A stretch of DNA of 64,000 bases from PALSA-1353 sp036267155 (GCA_036267155.1 DATAWP010000004.1:62001-126000); one strand, 5' to 3'. Numbered from the stretch's first letter, positions 1 through 9,273 are shown. Program-made: numbers and translations. Notes: generated by a model from the sequence alone, not told the origin.

Positions 1-1
1 C

Positions 2-151
2 TTCAAGAGCAGCGAGCAGCCCCTCGAACTGCTCGTCAACAACAAGGTGATCGCCGTCGGCGACGCCGTCAAAGTGGGCGAGAATTTCGGCCTTCGCATC
101 CGCCAGGTCGGCGACGTCAAGCAGATTGTCCAGTCCCTCGGCTCCGAGTAA
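2..151 (+). CDS. fliN: Flagellar motor switch protein FliN, C-terminal end (partial)
   Basis: Only the last 49 codons are in the window; the gene begins upstream of base 1 and ends with TAA at 149-151. The visible peptide contains LELLVNNKVIAVGDAVKVGE followed by FGLRI and a short tail. This matches the SpoA/FliN surface-presentation fold, in which a hydrophobic strand is followed by V-x-x-G-E-x-F-G-x-R-I. FliN forms part of the flagellar C-ring and contributes to switching of rotation. The next gene starts 7 bp downstream on the same strand, so the two may be co-transcribed, although their products look unrelated. The family assignment is good; whether it is FliN or a FliN-like SpoA protein cannot be decided from this tail. 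Confidence 0.8.
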   Translation, partial: FKSSEQPLELLVNNKVIAVGDAVKVGENFGLRIRQVGDVKQIVQSLGSE

Positions 152-157
152 ACCGCG

Positions 158-1954
158 ATGCGGCCCGTACCCCCGATGCCGCTTCCGCAATCGTCCTCCC
201 GATTCCGCAAGTTGATTTCAATTCTCCTGCTGGCCCTCGGCGCCGCATACTGGGTCGTGATGTTCGGGCCAACGTCGCCCGGTCGATTGGCGCTGGACGG
301 AATGATTCTGGCCGCCGTCATCGCGTTCGTTCCCTCCATCGGACGATGGTTTGAAAGTCTCGTCGGCTGGATCAATGCCGCAATCGGCCCTCGCCGGGCG
401 AGCGTCGCCATCACGATCACCATTCTGATCGCCGTCTATCTGTTCGCATTCGCCTACGGTTCGCGGAGCCGTTTGTTTTTGAAGTTGAATGATGAACACG
501 CCTACATGATCCAGGCCCGGATGTTGTCGCACGGCAGGCTATGGTTGGCGCCTTATCCCCCGGAGATCGCTCCGTTCTTCGACGCCTTGTCCATGATCGT
601 CGATCGCGTCTATGCACCGATGTATTTTCCCGGAACGGCCCTGGCGATGGTTCCGTTCGTGTGGCTGCGGCTTCCCTTCTGGGTCATGCCCGTGCTGAGC
701 GCATCGGTCGCGGCGGGGCTGTTGTATTGGGTGTTCGCCGAAATGTTCGATCCGGTCCACGGCCTGCTCGCGGTCCTCATGCTGGCCTCGCTGCACATCT
801 ATCGCGACACCGCGATCCTGCTGCTCGCCGATTCCCCATTCCTCGCCGCCGAACTGGTTTTGCTCTGGGCATGGCTGCAATTTCGCCGCCGGCCGCTCCC
901 GCGTTATGCGCTGGCGATCGGCGCCGCCGCCGGTTACGCCGCCATTACCCGGCCGCTCGACGCGGTTTGTTTCGCCCTGCCCATCGGGGTGGCCATTGTT
1001 TGCCAAATGCGACGACAACCCCGGCAACTCGCGCGCCACGGCCTCGTGATCGTACTGGCCGCGTCACCCTGTCTGGCACTGCTGATCGCGCAAAATCGCG
1101 GCGTAACCGGACACTGGTTCGAGTTGGCCGAATCCTATTACAACCGGCAAAATTTTCCGGTTTCGCCGCTGGGCTTTCCCCGCGTCGATTCCAATCGCAT
1201 CCCATTGGATTTGAGTGCTCCCAAGCAGCAATGGCTCCACGACTGGGTGATTCCCAGCTTCCAGCGCCACACACCCGCCAACGCCCTGCGGAGCTGGTAT
1301 CGCGGCCGGCTTTGGCAAACGCTCGACAACGCGCTGCCCAATCCCATTTTGATCCTCCTCTTGCCCGTCGCTCTGTTGTCGCTGGGCGAGGCACGCCGGC
1401 GCGTCCTCTTCGCGGCCTTGGTGATTTTCCTCGTCGGATACGCCGTCTATCTCTTTTTTCTCGAACATTACGTCATATCCATTTTGCCGGCGATGATCTG
1501 CATGGTTCTGATGGGCTGGGAATCCCTGCATTTCACCTGGCCGGGCAGGCGTCTCAACATCTTCCTCCTGATTTCACTTCTGACGATTTCGCTGGCCGCC
1601 ATCTGGCCCATCGCCCCGTTTTCACCCCTGCCCATCCCGTTCGCACCCGATCAGCGGGCCGCCAATGAATGCCTCGCTCGTCTCCCCAAAACTCCCGCGG
1701 TCGTTCTTTTCCGCTTCGACCCGATGGTCGGCTCATTCCACGACGACCCCGTTTACAACGATAGCGTCTCGTGGCCCAACGACGCTCCCATCATCCGCGC
1801 CCGTGATCTGGGTCCCGAAAAAGACCGCGACATCTTCAAGTATTACGCCCAGCGCCAACCGGACCGTGTCTTTTATGTGTACGACCCCGATGCCCGCGCC
1901 GCCGGCCGATATCCCATCACCCGTCTCGGCTTCGCCCGCCAGCTAGCCAAATGA
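158..1954 (+). CDS. GT39/ArnT-like integral membrane glycosyltransferase
   Basis: This is a 598-residue polytopic membrane protein. About ten or more hydrophobic segments are visible, the first at residues ~18-37 and later ones at ~45-60, 82-100, 160-185 and through ~460. After the second or third segment there is an acidic loop NDEHAYMIQARML (around residue 110). This resembles the D/E-E-x-x-Y-x-x-x-A loop of the dolichyl-/undecaprenyl-phosphate-sugar dependent transferases (PMT/ArnT, GT39 and the related GT83 class). A ~100-residue C-terminal part outside the membrane contains the acidic stretch RFDPMVGSFHDDPVYNDS. Such enzymes transfer a sugar from a lipid carrier to a lipid or protein on the outer face of the membrane; acceptor and sugar are unknown. 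ATG follows fliN by 6 bp without an obvious Shine-Dalgarno sequence. Confidence 0.65.
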   Translation: MRPVPPMPLPQSSSRFRKLISILLLALGAAYWVVMFGPTSPGRLALDGMILAAVIAFVPSIGRWFESLVGWINAAIGPRRASVAITITILIAVYLFAFAYGSRSRLFLKLNDEHAYMIQARMLSHGRLWLAPYPPEIAPFFDALSMIVDRVYAPMYFPGTALAMVPFVWLRLPFWVMPVLSASVAAGLLYWVFAEMFDPVHGLLAVLMLASLHIYRDTAILLLADSPFLAAELVLLWAWLQFRRRPLPRYALAIGAAAGYAAITRPLDAVCFALPIGVAIVCQMRRQPRQLARHGLVIVLAASPCLALLIAQNRGVTGHWFELAESYYNRQNFPVSPLGFPRVDSNRIPLDLSAPKQQWLHDWVIPSFQRHTPANALRSWYRGRLWQTLDNALPNPILILLLPVALLSLGEARRRVLFAALVIFLVGYAVYLFFLEHYVISILPAMICMVLMGWESLHFTWPGRRLNIFLLISLLTISLAAIWPIAPFSPLPIPFAPDQRAANECLARLPKTPAVVLFRFDPMVGSFHDDPVYNDSVSWPNDAPIIRARDLGPEKDRDIFKYYAQRQPDRVFYVYDPDARAAGRYPITRLGFARQLAK

Positions 1955-1955
1955 T

Positions 1956-3233
1956 TTACGGAAACAGCCCTTTCAATCGACACGCCTCCGCCACCCGGCT
2001 GATCGCGATCGTGTACGCCGCCGTGCGGTAATCACAATCCGATTCGTCCGCCTTGGCGTTGACGGCCGCGAACGAACGCTCCATGATCTTCTGAAGCTCG
2101 TTGTTCACTTCCTCGAGCGACCAGAAAAAATTCTGCAATCCCTGCACCCATTCGAAATAGCTCACCGTCACCCCCCCCGCGTTGGCCAGGATGTCCGGCA
2201 AAAGGGTGACTCCGTTTTCCCGCAGGATTTCATCCGCTTCCGGCGTGGTCGGTCCGTTGGCGGCCTCCACCACCACCTGCGCCTTGATATGAGGCGCCAC
2301 CTCTGCCGTGACCGTACTCTCCGTTGCCGCCGGGATCAGGATCTCGCAATCGCACGTCAGCAACTCCTCGTTGGTGATCGCATCCCCGTGCGGATAATCC
2401 GTCAAATCCCCGCGCTCGCGGTAGTACAACCCCGCCGCCTCCACGTCGATTCCGCTTTCGTCAAAGACTCCGCTGTTTCGCTCGGAGATTCCGATGATGT
2501 TCGCCCCCAATTCGTCGAGCAGCCTCGCCGCGTGAAACCCCACGTTGCCGAACCCCTGCACCGCGATCTTCGCGTTCTCCAGGTGCTTGTGCTGATTGGC
2601 CATGAAAGCCCGCAGCACATACATGACGCCGCGCCCCGTCGCTTCTTCCCGCCCGACCGACCCGCCCAGATGCACCGGCTTGCCCGTCACCACGCCCAGT
2701 TCCTGATGCCCCATCATCATGCTGTACGTGTCCAGGACCCACGACATCACCTGAGCATCCGTCCCCGCATCCGGTGCGGGAATATCATGCGCCGGCCCGA
2801 TGATCGGCAGAATCTCGCTGGTATATCGCCGCGTGAGCCGCTCCTTTTCACCCACCGAAAGTTTTCTCGGATCGCACACCACCCCGCCCTTGGCCCCGCC
2901 GAACGGTAAATCCACCAGCGCGTTCTTCCACGTTTGCAGCATCCCCAGCGCCATCATCTCATCCCGGTTCACCGAGACATCGAATCGGATTCCCCCCTTA
3001 AACGGCCCGCGCGCGTTGTTGTGCTGCGCCCGATACCCCGTGAAAACCTGAATCTTCCCATCATCCATCTTCACCGGACAGGAAACCGCCAGCACCCGTT
3101 TTGGCGAAGCCAGCACTTCGCGCCACATCGGGTCCAGGTTCATCGTCTGATACACGCGATCGAAATACTGATGCGCATGCTGCCAGAATTTCGAATGATC
3201 CGCCTTCGCCCGGAGAAGATCAGTGTCTTGCAT
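1956..3233 (-). CDS. gdhA: Glutamate dehydrogenase (Glu/Leu/Phe/Val dehydrogenase family)
   Basis: Catalyses reversible oxidative deamination of glutamate to 2-oxoglutarate and ammonium, linking nitrogen and carbon metabolism in the cytoplasm. The 425-residue length fits the compact GudB/RocG hexameric class. The substrate domain carries the conserved LPFGGAKGGVVCDP segment with the catalytic lysine, and GPAHDIPAPDAGTDAQVMSW follows. The NAD(P) domain has AVQGFGNVGFHAA, a GxGxxG dinucleotide loop. The C-terminal FEWVQGLQNFFW block is also typical. I start at the ATG of MQDTDLL (3233); a GTG 18 bp upstream is possible. Its stop lies 1 bp from the convergent end of the preceding membrane glycosyltransferase. 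Cofactor specificity (NAD versus NADP) was not determined. Confidence 0.93.
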   Translation of the reverse strand: MQDTDLLRAKADHSKFWQHAHQYFDRVYQTMNLDPMWREVLASPKRVLAVSCPVKMDDGKIQVFTGYRAQHNNARGPFKGGIRFDVSVNRDEMMALGMLQTWKNALVDLPFGGAKGGVVCDPRKLSVGEKERLTRRYTSEILPIIGPAHDIPAPDAGTDAQVMSWVLDTYSMMMGHQELGVVTGKPVHLGGSVGREEATGRGVMYVLRAFMANQHKHLENAKIAVQGFGNVGFHAARLLDELGANIIGISERNSGVFDESGIDVEAAGLYYRERGDLTDYPHGDAITNEELLTCDCEILIPAATESTVTAEVAPHIKAQVVVEAANGPTTPEADEILRENGVTLLPDILANAGGVTVSYFEWVQGLQNFFWSLEEVNNELQKIMERSFAAVNAKADESDCDYRTAAYTIAISRVAEACRLKGLFP

Positions 3234-3256
3234 GATCCGATTCCATCCCACAAAAG

Positions 3257-3278
3257 CCGCAGGATGGCAATCCTGCGG
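3257..3278. repeat. Intergenic GC-rich palindrome, copy 1
   Basis: A 22-bp inverted repeat: CCGCAGGAT, a four-base centre, ATCCTGCGG. It lies 33 bp past the stop of the minus-strand ABC permease and before gdh. On the minus strand the stem is followed by CTTTTG, so it could act as a weak intrinsic terminator or an mRNA 3' stem. Similar copies occur at 5415, 6391, 9247 and 13039. Confidence 0.85.
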
Positions 3279-3310
3279 GATTTCGAACGCTTTACACGAC
3301 GATCATTGTT

Positions 3311-5392
3311 CTATCGCGACTGCCTTCGAATCGTCATATCAAAATTCTTCACCATCGACTTATACATCGACCAGATTCCCAGCGCATACACCGCCAGCGC
3401 CACCACGCAAACGACAAACGCGATCATTCGAGCCCCCCCCGGATCGTATTCCGCCGGGTTGCCGGGATTAAACGCCGCTCCCGCAAACTGATTCGGATCG
3501 ATCAGGATCGTCAGCAGCGTAAACGGGCTGAACGTGCCGACCGCCACACCCAATTCGCCCTGCATTCCGCCGGTAAGAACGGAATACCCGCACCAGCCCA
3601 GCCCCGCGCAGATTCCCACGATGATCCCCACGCTGCTCATCACCGCCCGCACCGTCGTCCGGCATCGCAGCGACATCTGCATACCCAAAATGGCCGCGAA
3701 CGCGCAAACAATGATCAACATCGCCGGCATCGTGATCAGCGCTTCGGGAAACACGATCCACTGAAAGCTTGCGTCCCCCTCCGCCAGCCAGCGAATCAGA
3801 TCGTGGCCGATGAACAGAAACGCGCTGGCCACCGGCACCGCCACCAGCGGCAGCACGAACGCCACCAGCCCGCGCAATTTTCCCCAGATGTAATACCGGC
3901 TGGTGATCGGCGTCGAAAGCAACAGGTCCAGTGATCCATCTTCTTTTTCGCGCGTCACCGTGCTGGCCGCCGCGTTGGCGACGATCAGCAGGATCACCGA
4001 AAATTCCACGATCGTCAGCCCCAGCAGCCAGCTCCTCGCCTCTTCCGATCCCAGCTTTCTCGGATATTCCTCCAAGGTGATGCTGGTGATTGCCCCATTC
4101 CCATCCTGGACGAAATCCTTCACCGTGTATTTTCCATACAGATCATCCACGCTGCCGGCCGCCTCGCCGATCTTCACTTCCACGCCCTGGGCCACGGGCA
4201 TTTCCGGCAAATTGCTCCCCTCGATGAAGAGCGTGTTCTTCGCCGGATCGTAGCTGTGATCGATGAATTTCGCGGGCGCCACTTCCGTGCTGTGCATGGC
4301 CAGCAGCACGATCGCCGCCGCCAGCCCCAGCACGATGAACCCATACCGCAGAATCGTCGACCTCGACGCCGACGCCTTGGTTTTCGCCTCGCGCCAGGCG
4401 ATGGGGTTATGCCAAACCGCGCGCGGCTTGCGCGTCCGGTCCCCCCGGCTCAGCATCAGCTTCTGAAGCACCCAGCCTTTCAAGCTCGTCGTCGATTGCG
4501 CCAGCCGACGCAGGAATAGCACCGATGGCGCCGTCATGACCAGGCTCAGGAAAAACATGAAACAGAAATAAAACGTCGCGGGGCTGGTCAGATACCACCC
4601 CACCGGCCAGCTCTGATATTCCGGCGGCAAATCCGCCAGGTTCGGCGGCAAATACGACCTGTCGTTGAAAATCACCCGCAGCGCCAGAAATGGATTCAGC
4701 CCCGTCAGCCAACTCGTGGACGTTCGCGTCATATTCCCCGATGCGTCCATGTAAGTGAGATGGAAAAAATCGACCCGGTCCAGAAGATACAACCCCACCA
4801 GGTAGATCACGATGAACAGGTAAAAGCTGAAGATCGTTCGCCGCGTGCCGACCTTGAACGTCGCGATCGCCATGGCCATGGCGCCGGTGACCATCGCCGT
4901 GCTGGCGGCGATCAGAAAGCTATACACGATGCTCTTGATCGCCACGCCTCCGAATATCTGCGTCACCGCGAAGATCGGAATCCCGCTCACGAGCAAAGCC
5001 ACGACGAAAAACAGCCGGCTCAGCAGCGACCCCATCACGATCTGCCCGTTTGTCAGCGGCGTGGACAGCAGAATGTCATACGTCTGGCTATCCCTCTCCT
5101 GCGTGATGGCTCCCGCGGTGAAGATCGGCGACAGCAGCGCCACCAGCCCCAGTTGCAGATACGACATGTCCTGGAAGAGAATTGCCGAATCCTTCGCCAG
5201 CGCGGCCAGATCGCCGGCACTGTAGGTCGTCCCGCTGGTGGCCAGCACATACAGCACGACCACCACCAGCAGCCCGAGGTATCCGCACCGGATGATGAGA
5301 TCGCGCCGTTTTTTCCCGGCGCTTTCCACGACTCGGCGAAGGATCGGATTCCCCGGAACCAGCCGCCAAAGATAATCCGCGATCCCAAGCAA
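3311..5392 (-). CDS. ABC-2 type transporter permease, two homologous halves in one chain
   Basis: A 693-residue membrane protein made of two ABC-2 permease units. The first half (residues ~30-300) has ITQERDSQTYDILLSTPLTN, the typical cytoplasmic turn of these permeases. The second half (~330-690) repeats it as VTREKEDGSLDLLLSTPITS. Each half has about six membrane segments, and a soluble insert of ~90 residues lies near 375-465 (FIEGSNLPEMPVAQ...). The likely role is export, or a membrane-remodelling ABC system working with the ATPase encoded immediately upstream in transcription (5437-6372). The substrate is unknown. The start is a TTG at 5392, with GGTGAAA upstream; no in-frame ATG is nearer. 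A palindromic repeat lies between this gene and the ATPase gene. The duplicated layout could replace a separate dimer partner. Confidence 0.8.
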   Translation of the reverse strand: MLGIADYLWRLVPGNPILRRVVESAGKKRRDLIIRCGYLGLLVVVVLYVLATSGTTYSAGDLAALAKDSAILFQDMSYLQLGLVALLSPIFTAGAITQERDSQTYDILLSTPLTNGQIVMGSLLSRLFFVVALLVSGIPIFAVTQIFGGVAIKSIVYSFLIAASTAMVTGAMAMAIATFKVGTRRTIFSFYLFIVIYLVGLYLLDRVDFFHLTYMDASGNMTRTSTSWLTGLNPFLALRVIFNDRSYLPPNLADLPPEYQSWPVGWYLTSPATFYFCFMFFLSLVMTAPSVLFLRRLAQSTTSLKGWVLQKLMLSRGDRTRKPRAVWHNPIAWREAKTKASASRSTILRYGFIVLGLAAAIVLLAMHSTEVAPAKFIDHSYDPAKNTLFIEGSNLPEMPVAQGVEVKIGEAAGSVDDLYGKYTVKDFVQDGNGAITSITLEEYPRKLGSEEARSWLLGLTIVEFSVILLIVANAAASTVTREKEDGSLDLLLSTPITSRYYIWGKLRGLVAFVLPLVAVPVASAFLFIGHDLIRWLAEGDASFQWIVFPEALITMPAMLIIVCAFAAILGMQMSLRCRTTVRAVMSSVGIIVGICAGLGWCGYSVLTGGMQGELGVAVGTFSPFTLLTILIDPNQFAGAAFNPGNPAEYDPGGARMIAFVVCVVALAVYALGIWSMYKSMVKNFDMTIRRQSR

Positions 5393-5414
5393 ATTTCACC
5401 CAAGCCAATGAACG

Positions 5415-5436
5415 CCGCGGGATAGCTATCCCGCGG
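5415..5436. repeat. Intergenic GC-rich palindrome, copy 2
   Basis: A perfect 22-bp palindrome, CCGCGGGATAG plus its exact complement, directly abutting the stop codon of the ABC ATPase gene (5437). It belongs to the same class as the copies at 3257, 6391, 9247 and 13039 but has a slightly different core. Confidence 0.85.
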
Positions 5437-6372
5437 TCACTGCACCATCCCCTTCGTCAATCGCATGAACGCCGTCTCCAGATTCACCTCTTCCTCCCGC
5501 AGCAGATTGATCTGAAACCCCGCCGAGATCAGTTGCGACGCAATAAAGCTGTAATCCTGCACCCCGTTTTTGAGCAGCACCTCGATGTATCCATTATTAG
5601 CCGCCGCCGATTCGACATCCGGATTCTGCGACAGCAGCGCCGCTGCCTGTTCCGGCGCCCGCACCACGCCGACGTGCAGAACCGTCCCCGCCCGCGCCCG
5701 CTTCACGATGTCCGCCACCGGCCCGCTGTACAGCAACTCTCCCTGCTCGATGATCCCCACGGTGTTGCACAAATCGGCCAGCTCCGGAAGGATGTGTGAC
5801 GAGATCAGGATCGTCTTGCCCATCCGCCGCAGCTCCTTGAGCAACTCCCGCATCTCGATTCTCGCCCGCGGATCCAGGTTCCCCGCCGGCTCATCCAGCA
5901 GCAGCACTTTCGGATCGTGCACCAGCACCCGGGCGATCGACAATCTCTGTTTCATCCCGCGCGACAACCCATCCACCAGCGCGTCGCGCTTGTATCCCAA
6001 ATCCGTCAGTTCCAGCACATCGTTGACGATTTTCGTCCGCTGAGTTCCGTTGATGTTGTACGCCGCCGCGAAGAATTCCAGATATTCCTGCACCACCATG
6101 TCTTCATACGCCCCGAAATAATCCGGCACATACCCGATCAACGGCCGAATCGATCGCGACTGATATCCCACCACATAATCGCAAACCCTCGCCTCCCCCC
6201 ACGTCGGCTGCAGCAGCGTCGCGAGTATTTTGATCGTCGTCGTCTTCCCCGCCCCGTTAGGCCCGATGAACCCAAAGCAATCCCCCTCGTTAATCTCCAG
6301 ATTGAGATTCGACAGCGCCACCAGCGTTCCGTACCGCTTGGTCAGATTCACGGTCTTAATCACAGCGCCCAT
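5437..6372 (-). CDS. ABC transporter ATP-binding protein
   Basis: This is a 311-residue nucleotide-binding subunit. The Walker A motif is GPNGAGKTTT (around residue 40). The signature region is LSRGMKQRLSIARVL, a common variant of LSGGQ in ABC-2 exporters. Walker B is KVLLLDEPAGNLDP, followed by the switch histidine in ISSHILPEL. The last ~90 residues form the accessory domain often found in ABC-2 (CcmA/NodI-type) ATPases. It most likely energises the permease encoded downstream (3311-5392). The ATG of MGAVIK at 6372 is preceded by GGAAGAG; a TTG 15 bp upstream is the alternative. The gene order large membrane protein, ATPase, permease suggests one functional set. Confidence 0.92.
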   Translation of the reverse strand: MGAVIKTVNLTKRYGTLVALSNLNLEINEGDCFGFIGPNGAGKTTTIKILATLLQPTWGEARVCDYVVGYQSRSIRPLIGYVPDYFGAYEDMVVQEYLEFFAAAYNINGTQRTKIVNDVLELTDLGYKRDALVDGLSRGMKQRLSIARVLVHDPKVLLLDEPAGNLDPRARIEMRELLKELRRMGKTILISSHILPELADLCNTVGIIEQGELLYSGPVADIVKRARAGTVLHVGVVRAPEQAAALLSQNPDVESAAANNGYIEVLLKNGVQDYSFIASQLISAGFQINLLREEEVNLETAFMRLTKGMVQ

Positions 6373-6390
6373 CGCACTCTCTTCCAAAGC

Positions 6391-6410
6391 CCGCGGAGCT
6401 TGCTCCGCGG
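6391..6410. repeat. Intergenic GC-rich palindrome, copy 3 (variant core)
   Basis: A 20-bp inverted repeat, CCGCGGAGC-TT-GCTCCGCGG, between the stop of the upstream membrane-protein gene (6424) and the start of the ABC ATPase gene. The flanks (AAAG before, GGACT after) match those of the other copies although the core differs. Confidence 0.8.
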
Positions 6411-6423
6411 GACTCTTTCATTT

Positions 6424-8871
6424 TCATTGCCCGCTGACCCTCGTCGTCGGCTCACCATACACCGCTGACCGGTCCACCGGCAGCACAAACTCATAAATCG
6501 TTGTCCCCGGCCCATTGACCGGCTCATCCGACACCATCAGCGGCACCGGCAGGGGGGTCCGATCCACCTGATTATCCACCATCCCGCGCCCGCAAATCAC
6601 CAAGTCCCCCGCGCTCAGCGCCGGCGACAAATCCAGCCGTCTCGCATCACGCCGATACAGTTCATACCGATTCGAATGCTGAATCGACGCCCACGGCGGC
6701 AGCCGATCGAAAAATGTCAGCATCGGCAGCGCGTAGTCCAAATCGCTCGCCACCGCTTCCTCTTTCCCTCGCCAGAAACTGCTCCACGCATACGCCAACT
6801 TCTGCACGCCCCCCATCTGCCCGTAGGCCGGGTCCGTGCCCATCGGTTGACGCCTGTTCGAATCTTCCAGGTCCATCAGATTTTTCGACACAATCAAATC
6901 TTCCAGCTTCAGCGGGTCATCCTTGGCCCATTTACTCACGTACGCGATGGTATCCGTGTCCCGCGCGCTGGTTTCGCTCGGTGCGGCGAACGCCGGCTGC
7001 TTGTACGCCAGAAACACGTGCCACAAATCATATCCCGTGTGATTCACCAGCGTCCCCACCAGTTTATTGTCGCCGTTCAGTTTGACCTGCGTGGTGTCGC
7101 CGCCCGTGTCGATGGTCCCTTTTATTTCTCCCACCCAATGCGCCTGCAATTTTTTCGACGTGCTGCGATAGGGAATGGCCACCGACACCGGGCCCGATTC
7201 CGAAGCATCCCGCACGGGAATCTGATACTCCTGATACGCCGCCAGCTCGCCGCTGTTGTCCGCGTATTGCGGAGGCAGGCTGAACGGCGTCAGATAGCTC
7301 ACCTCGTGCGGCGCCGCGTCACCCAGCGAGATCGTTTTGGTCCCGTCCTGCCGGATATACAATCCAAACCGGCTGTCGATCACCCCCGTATTTTCGCCCA
7401 CCGCATAGCGCACGATGCTCACATGCCGAAGTTCCGGCGGACCGCGCAGCACCGCCTTCACCAGCAACGCCGTCACTCCCGTCGCCGCCACCGCCGTCAA
7501 TCCGAAGAAAAACCAACTCAGATGCGCTCGCTTGTGCGCCGCCAGAAAAATGTACATCCCCGGCCCCGCCACGAGCCAATACACCACGAAGAAAAAACAC
7601 GCGATCGCCAGATACGCCGTCGCCGTGCTCGTCAAATCCATTCCTTGCAGCAGCGGCACGCCCAGGTCGAGCCATTCAGTCGCCGGCGTCCATGGATCAT
7701 CCACTCCCGCCGCCGGCTGATAATCCTCCGCCACGTCCGCGGGATTGTTCCAGTCAAACACCCGGTCCCACACATACCGCCACCCGCTCTTGGCCTGGTC
7801 CGTCAGCGCCGCGTTTCCCAAATCCTGCGCCACCCACGTCACAGCCCCCAGCCCCACGCCGCGCCGCGCCAGCCACGGCGTGAACGACGCCGCGCCACCG
7901 TCGTTCCACTGCATCCATTCATCCACCTTCGACCCCGGCAGCGCCGGCACCCGAGCCAGCTTGAACGTCCCCAAATCCTTCGGCCAGTCCGCCGACACCC
8001 CCGACTCATGCGCCAGTCTCCTAAGCACTTCAAGATCGCTCCGATCCACCGTCGGAATCACCCACTGCCCATTCATCTGTGCCCCCACCGGCAGAATCTC
8101 CTCAAATGGCTTGACCTTAAACGCCTCGGCCGGCTGGCAAACCACTAAATTCCCCCCCTGATGCACCCATTGCAGCAGCGCCTCCAGCGAAGGCGTATGC
8201 GTTCCCGAAACCAGAAAATTCGCATCCGCGTCCATCCACACGATCGCGTCCACGCCCTCGTACCCGATCACGTTCGACGGCAAATCCCGCGGCGAAACCG
8301 TCACCGCATCCACATCCTGCAATATCCCTTTTTCCTGCTGATCATCCGGCATCTGGGGCTTGTCCGCCCCGTCCGTCACGAACAAAATCAGCTTCGCGCT
8401 CCGGCTCGGATCGCCGCGCGACCGCACCGGATCGACATTCAAAATCGTCGAAGTCAGCGGCAACGTCGAAAGCTGCTTCCCGTCCTTGTCGCAAAGAAAA
8501 ACCTTCAACTGCTCGTTCAGCGTATTCAGCGTCGTCGTCAGATCGGTCGCATCGGGTAATCCTCCATCCGTCGGCTTGGGCTTAAAGAAAACCCAATAAT
8601 TCTCCGTCGTCGCCGGCTTCCCCTCCACGTTGCCCCCCAACGTTTCCAGTTGTGTGTACGTCACCCGGTCCCGGTCCAAATCCTCCTGCACGATCTGGAT
8701 TTGATACGCCTGCGAATCCGCGCTCTGGCTGGTCAGTTGCACCAGCATCGGCGTCCAGCAATCCGGCCGGTAATGATTATTGAACCCCACGGTCAGCACC
8801 TGCCCCCTGGCCTGTGCCCAAGCCGCCGCCGGCATTACCAGGATCAGGAACCCCGTCAATAGAAAGCGCAT
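6424..8871 (-). CDS. Large signal-peptide membrane protein associated with the ABC transporter genes
   Basis: An 815-residue protein that I cannot place in a named family. The N-terminus MRFLLTGFLILVMPAAAWAQ is a clear Sec signal peptide. The next ~400 residues are a predicted periplasmic region. Two or three membrane segments follow near 420-500 (TAYLAIACFFFVVYWLVAGP and WFFFGLTAVAATGVTALLV), and then a long soluble C-terminal half. The sequence GGNLVVCQPAEAFKV and the length suggest a glutamine-amidotransferase-like or vWA-like extracytoplasmic region, but no catalytic motif is convincing. Its gene stands first in a minus-strand series with the ABC ATPase and permease genes, so it is probably the extracytoplasmic partner of that transporter. 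ATG at 8871 is chosen over an adjacent TTG; no clear ribosome site is seen. Confidence 0.6.
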   Translation of the reverse strand: MRFLLTGFLILVMPAAAWAQARGQVLTVGFNNHYRPDCWTPMLVQLTSQSADSQAYQIQIVQEDLDRDRVTYTQLETLGGNVEGKPATTENYWVFFKPKPTDGGLPDATDLTTTLNTLNEQLKVFLCDKDGKQLSTLPLTSTILNVDPVRSRGDPSRSAKLILFVTDGADKPQMPDDQQEKGILQDVDAVTVSPRDLPSNVIGYEGVDAIVWMDADANFLVSGTHTPSLEALLQWVHQGGNLVVCQPAEAFKVKPFEEILPVGAQMNGQWVIPTVDRSDLEVLRRLAHESGVSADWPKDLGTFKLARVPALPGSKVDEWMQWNDGGAASFTPWLARRGVGLGAVTWVAQDLGNAALTDQAKSGWRYVWDRVFDWNNPADVAEDYQPAAGVDDPWTPATEWLDLGVPLLQGMDLTSTATAYLAIACFFFVVYWLVAGPGMYIFLAAHKRAHLSWFFFGLTAVAATGVTALLVKAVLRGPPELRHVSIVRYAVGENTGVIDSRFGLYIRQDGTKTISLGDAAPHEVSYLTPFSLPPQYADNSGELAAYQEYQIPVRDASESGPVSVAIPYRSTSKKLQAHWVGEIKGTIDTGGDTTQVKLNGDNKLVGTLVNHTGYDLWHVFLAYKQPAFAAPSETSARDTDTIAYVSKWAKDDPLKLEDLIVSKNLMDLEDSNRRQPMGTDPAYGQMGGVQKLAYAWSSFWRGKEEAVASDLDYALPMLTFFDRLPPWASIQHSNRYELYRRDARRLDLSPALSAGDLVICGRGMVDNQVDRTPLPVPLMVSDEPVNGPGTTIYEFVLPVDRSAVYGEPTTRVSGQ

Positions 8872-8930
8872 CAATAAGAAATGTATGCACCCCGCCGAAG
8901 ACCGTCAATTCAGAGCTTTTTACCCCTCAC

Positions 8931-9215
8931 TTACTTATGCCCCTCCGGCCTCTTCTCCCCCAGATACTTCCGCCCAATCGCCCCTGCCAGATCAATCTCA
9001 TTGATATTCGCCAGCGTACACAGCCACGCGATGACATCCGCGAATTCCTCTTCCAGATTCGCCCGGTCATCCCCATTGAGCGCCGTGGCCAATTCCCCGA
9101 TCTCCTCGATCAGCCACAGAAACGTCTTGGGCGTCCCGCGCGCCCGGTCCACCTTCTCGTACCGCTCCGAAATATGTTTCTGAAATCCCGCGACGGTCAG
9201 ATGATTGAAGTCCAT
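8931..9215 (-). CDS. MazG-like nucleotide pyrophosphohydrolase
   Basis: A 94-residue, all-alpha protein with the MazG metal-binding pattern: WLIEEIGEL in the middle, then EEFADVIAW (E-x-x-D on the second helix). Such single-domain proteins hydrolyse non-canonical or regulatory nucleoside triphosphates to monophosphates and may clean the nucleotide pool. The length matches small MazG-like proteins, not the ~260-residue two-domain MazG. It lies between the ABC cluster and the TPR/peptidase gene, all on the minus strand, but shares no overlap with either. The substrate cannot be predicted. Confidence 0.85.
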   Translation of the reverse strand: MDFNHLTVAGFQKHISERYEKVDRARGTPKTFLWLIEEIGELATALNGDDRANLEEEFADVIAWLCTLANINEIDLAGAIGRKYLGEKRPEGHK

Positions 9216-9246
9216 CCCCCCATAATACCCACGGCTTGCCCAAAAG

Positions 9247-9268
9247 CCGCACGATGGCCATCATGCGG
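9247..9268. repeat. Intergenic GC-rich palindrome, copy 4
   Basis: An inverted repeat CCGCACGAT, a four-base centre, ATCATGCGG, with one mismatched pair. It starts 6 bp past the stop of the TPR/peptidase gene. The flanking AAAAG and GGGAC match copy 1. Confidence 0.8.
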
Positions 9269-9273
9269 GACCT

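Noticed and set aside
218..1668. Several long overlapping frames on both strands inside the GT39-like gene
   Set aside because: High-GC shadow frames; Arg/Pro/Gly-rich translations without motifs.
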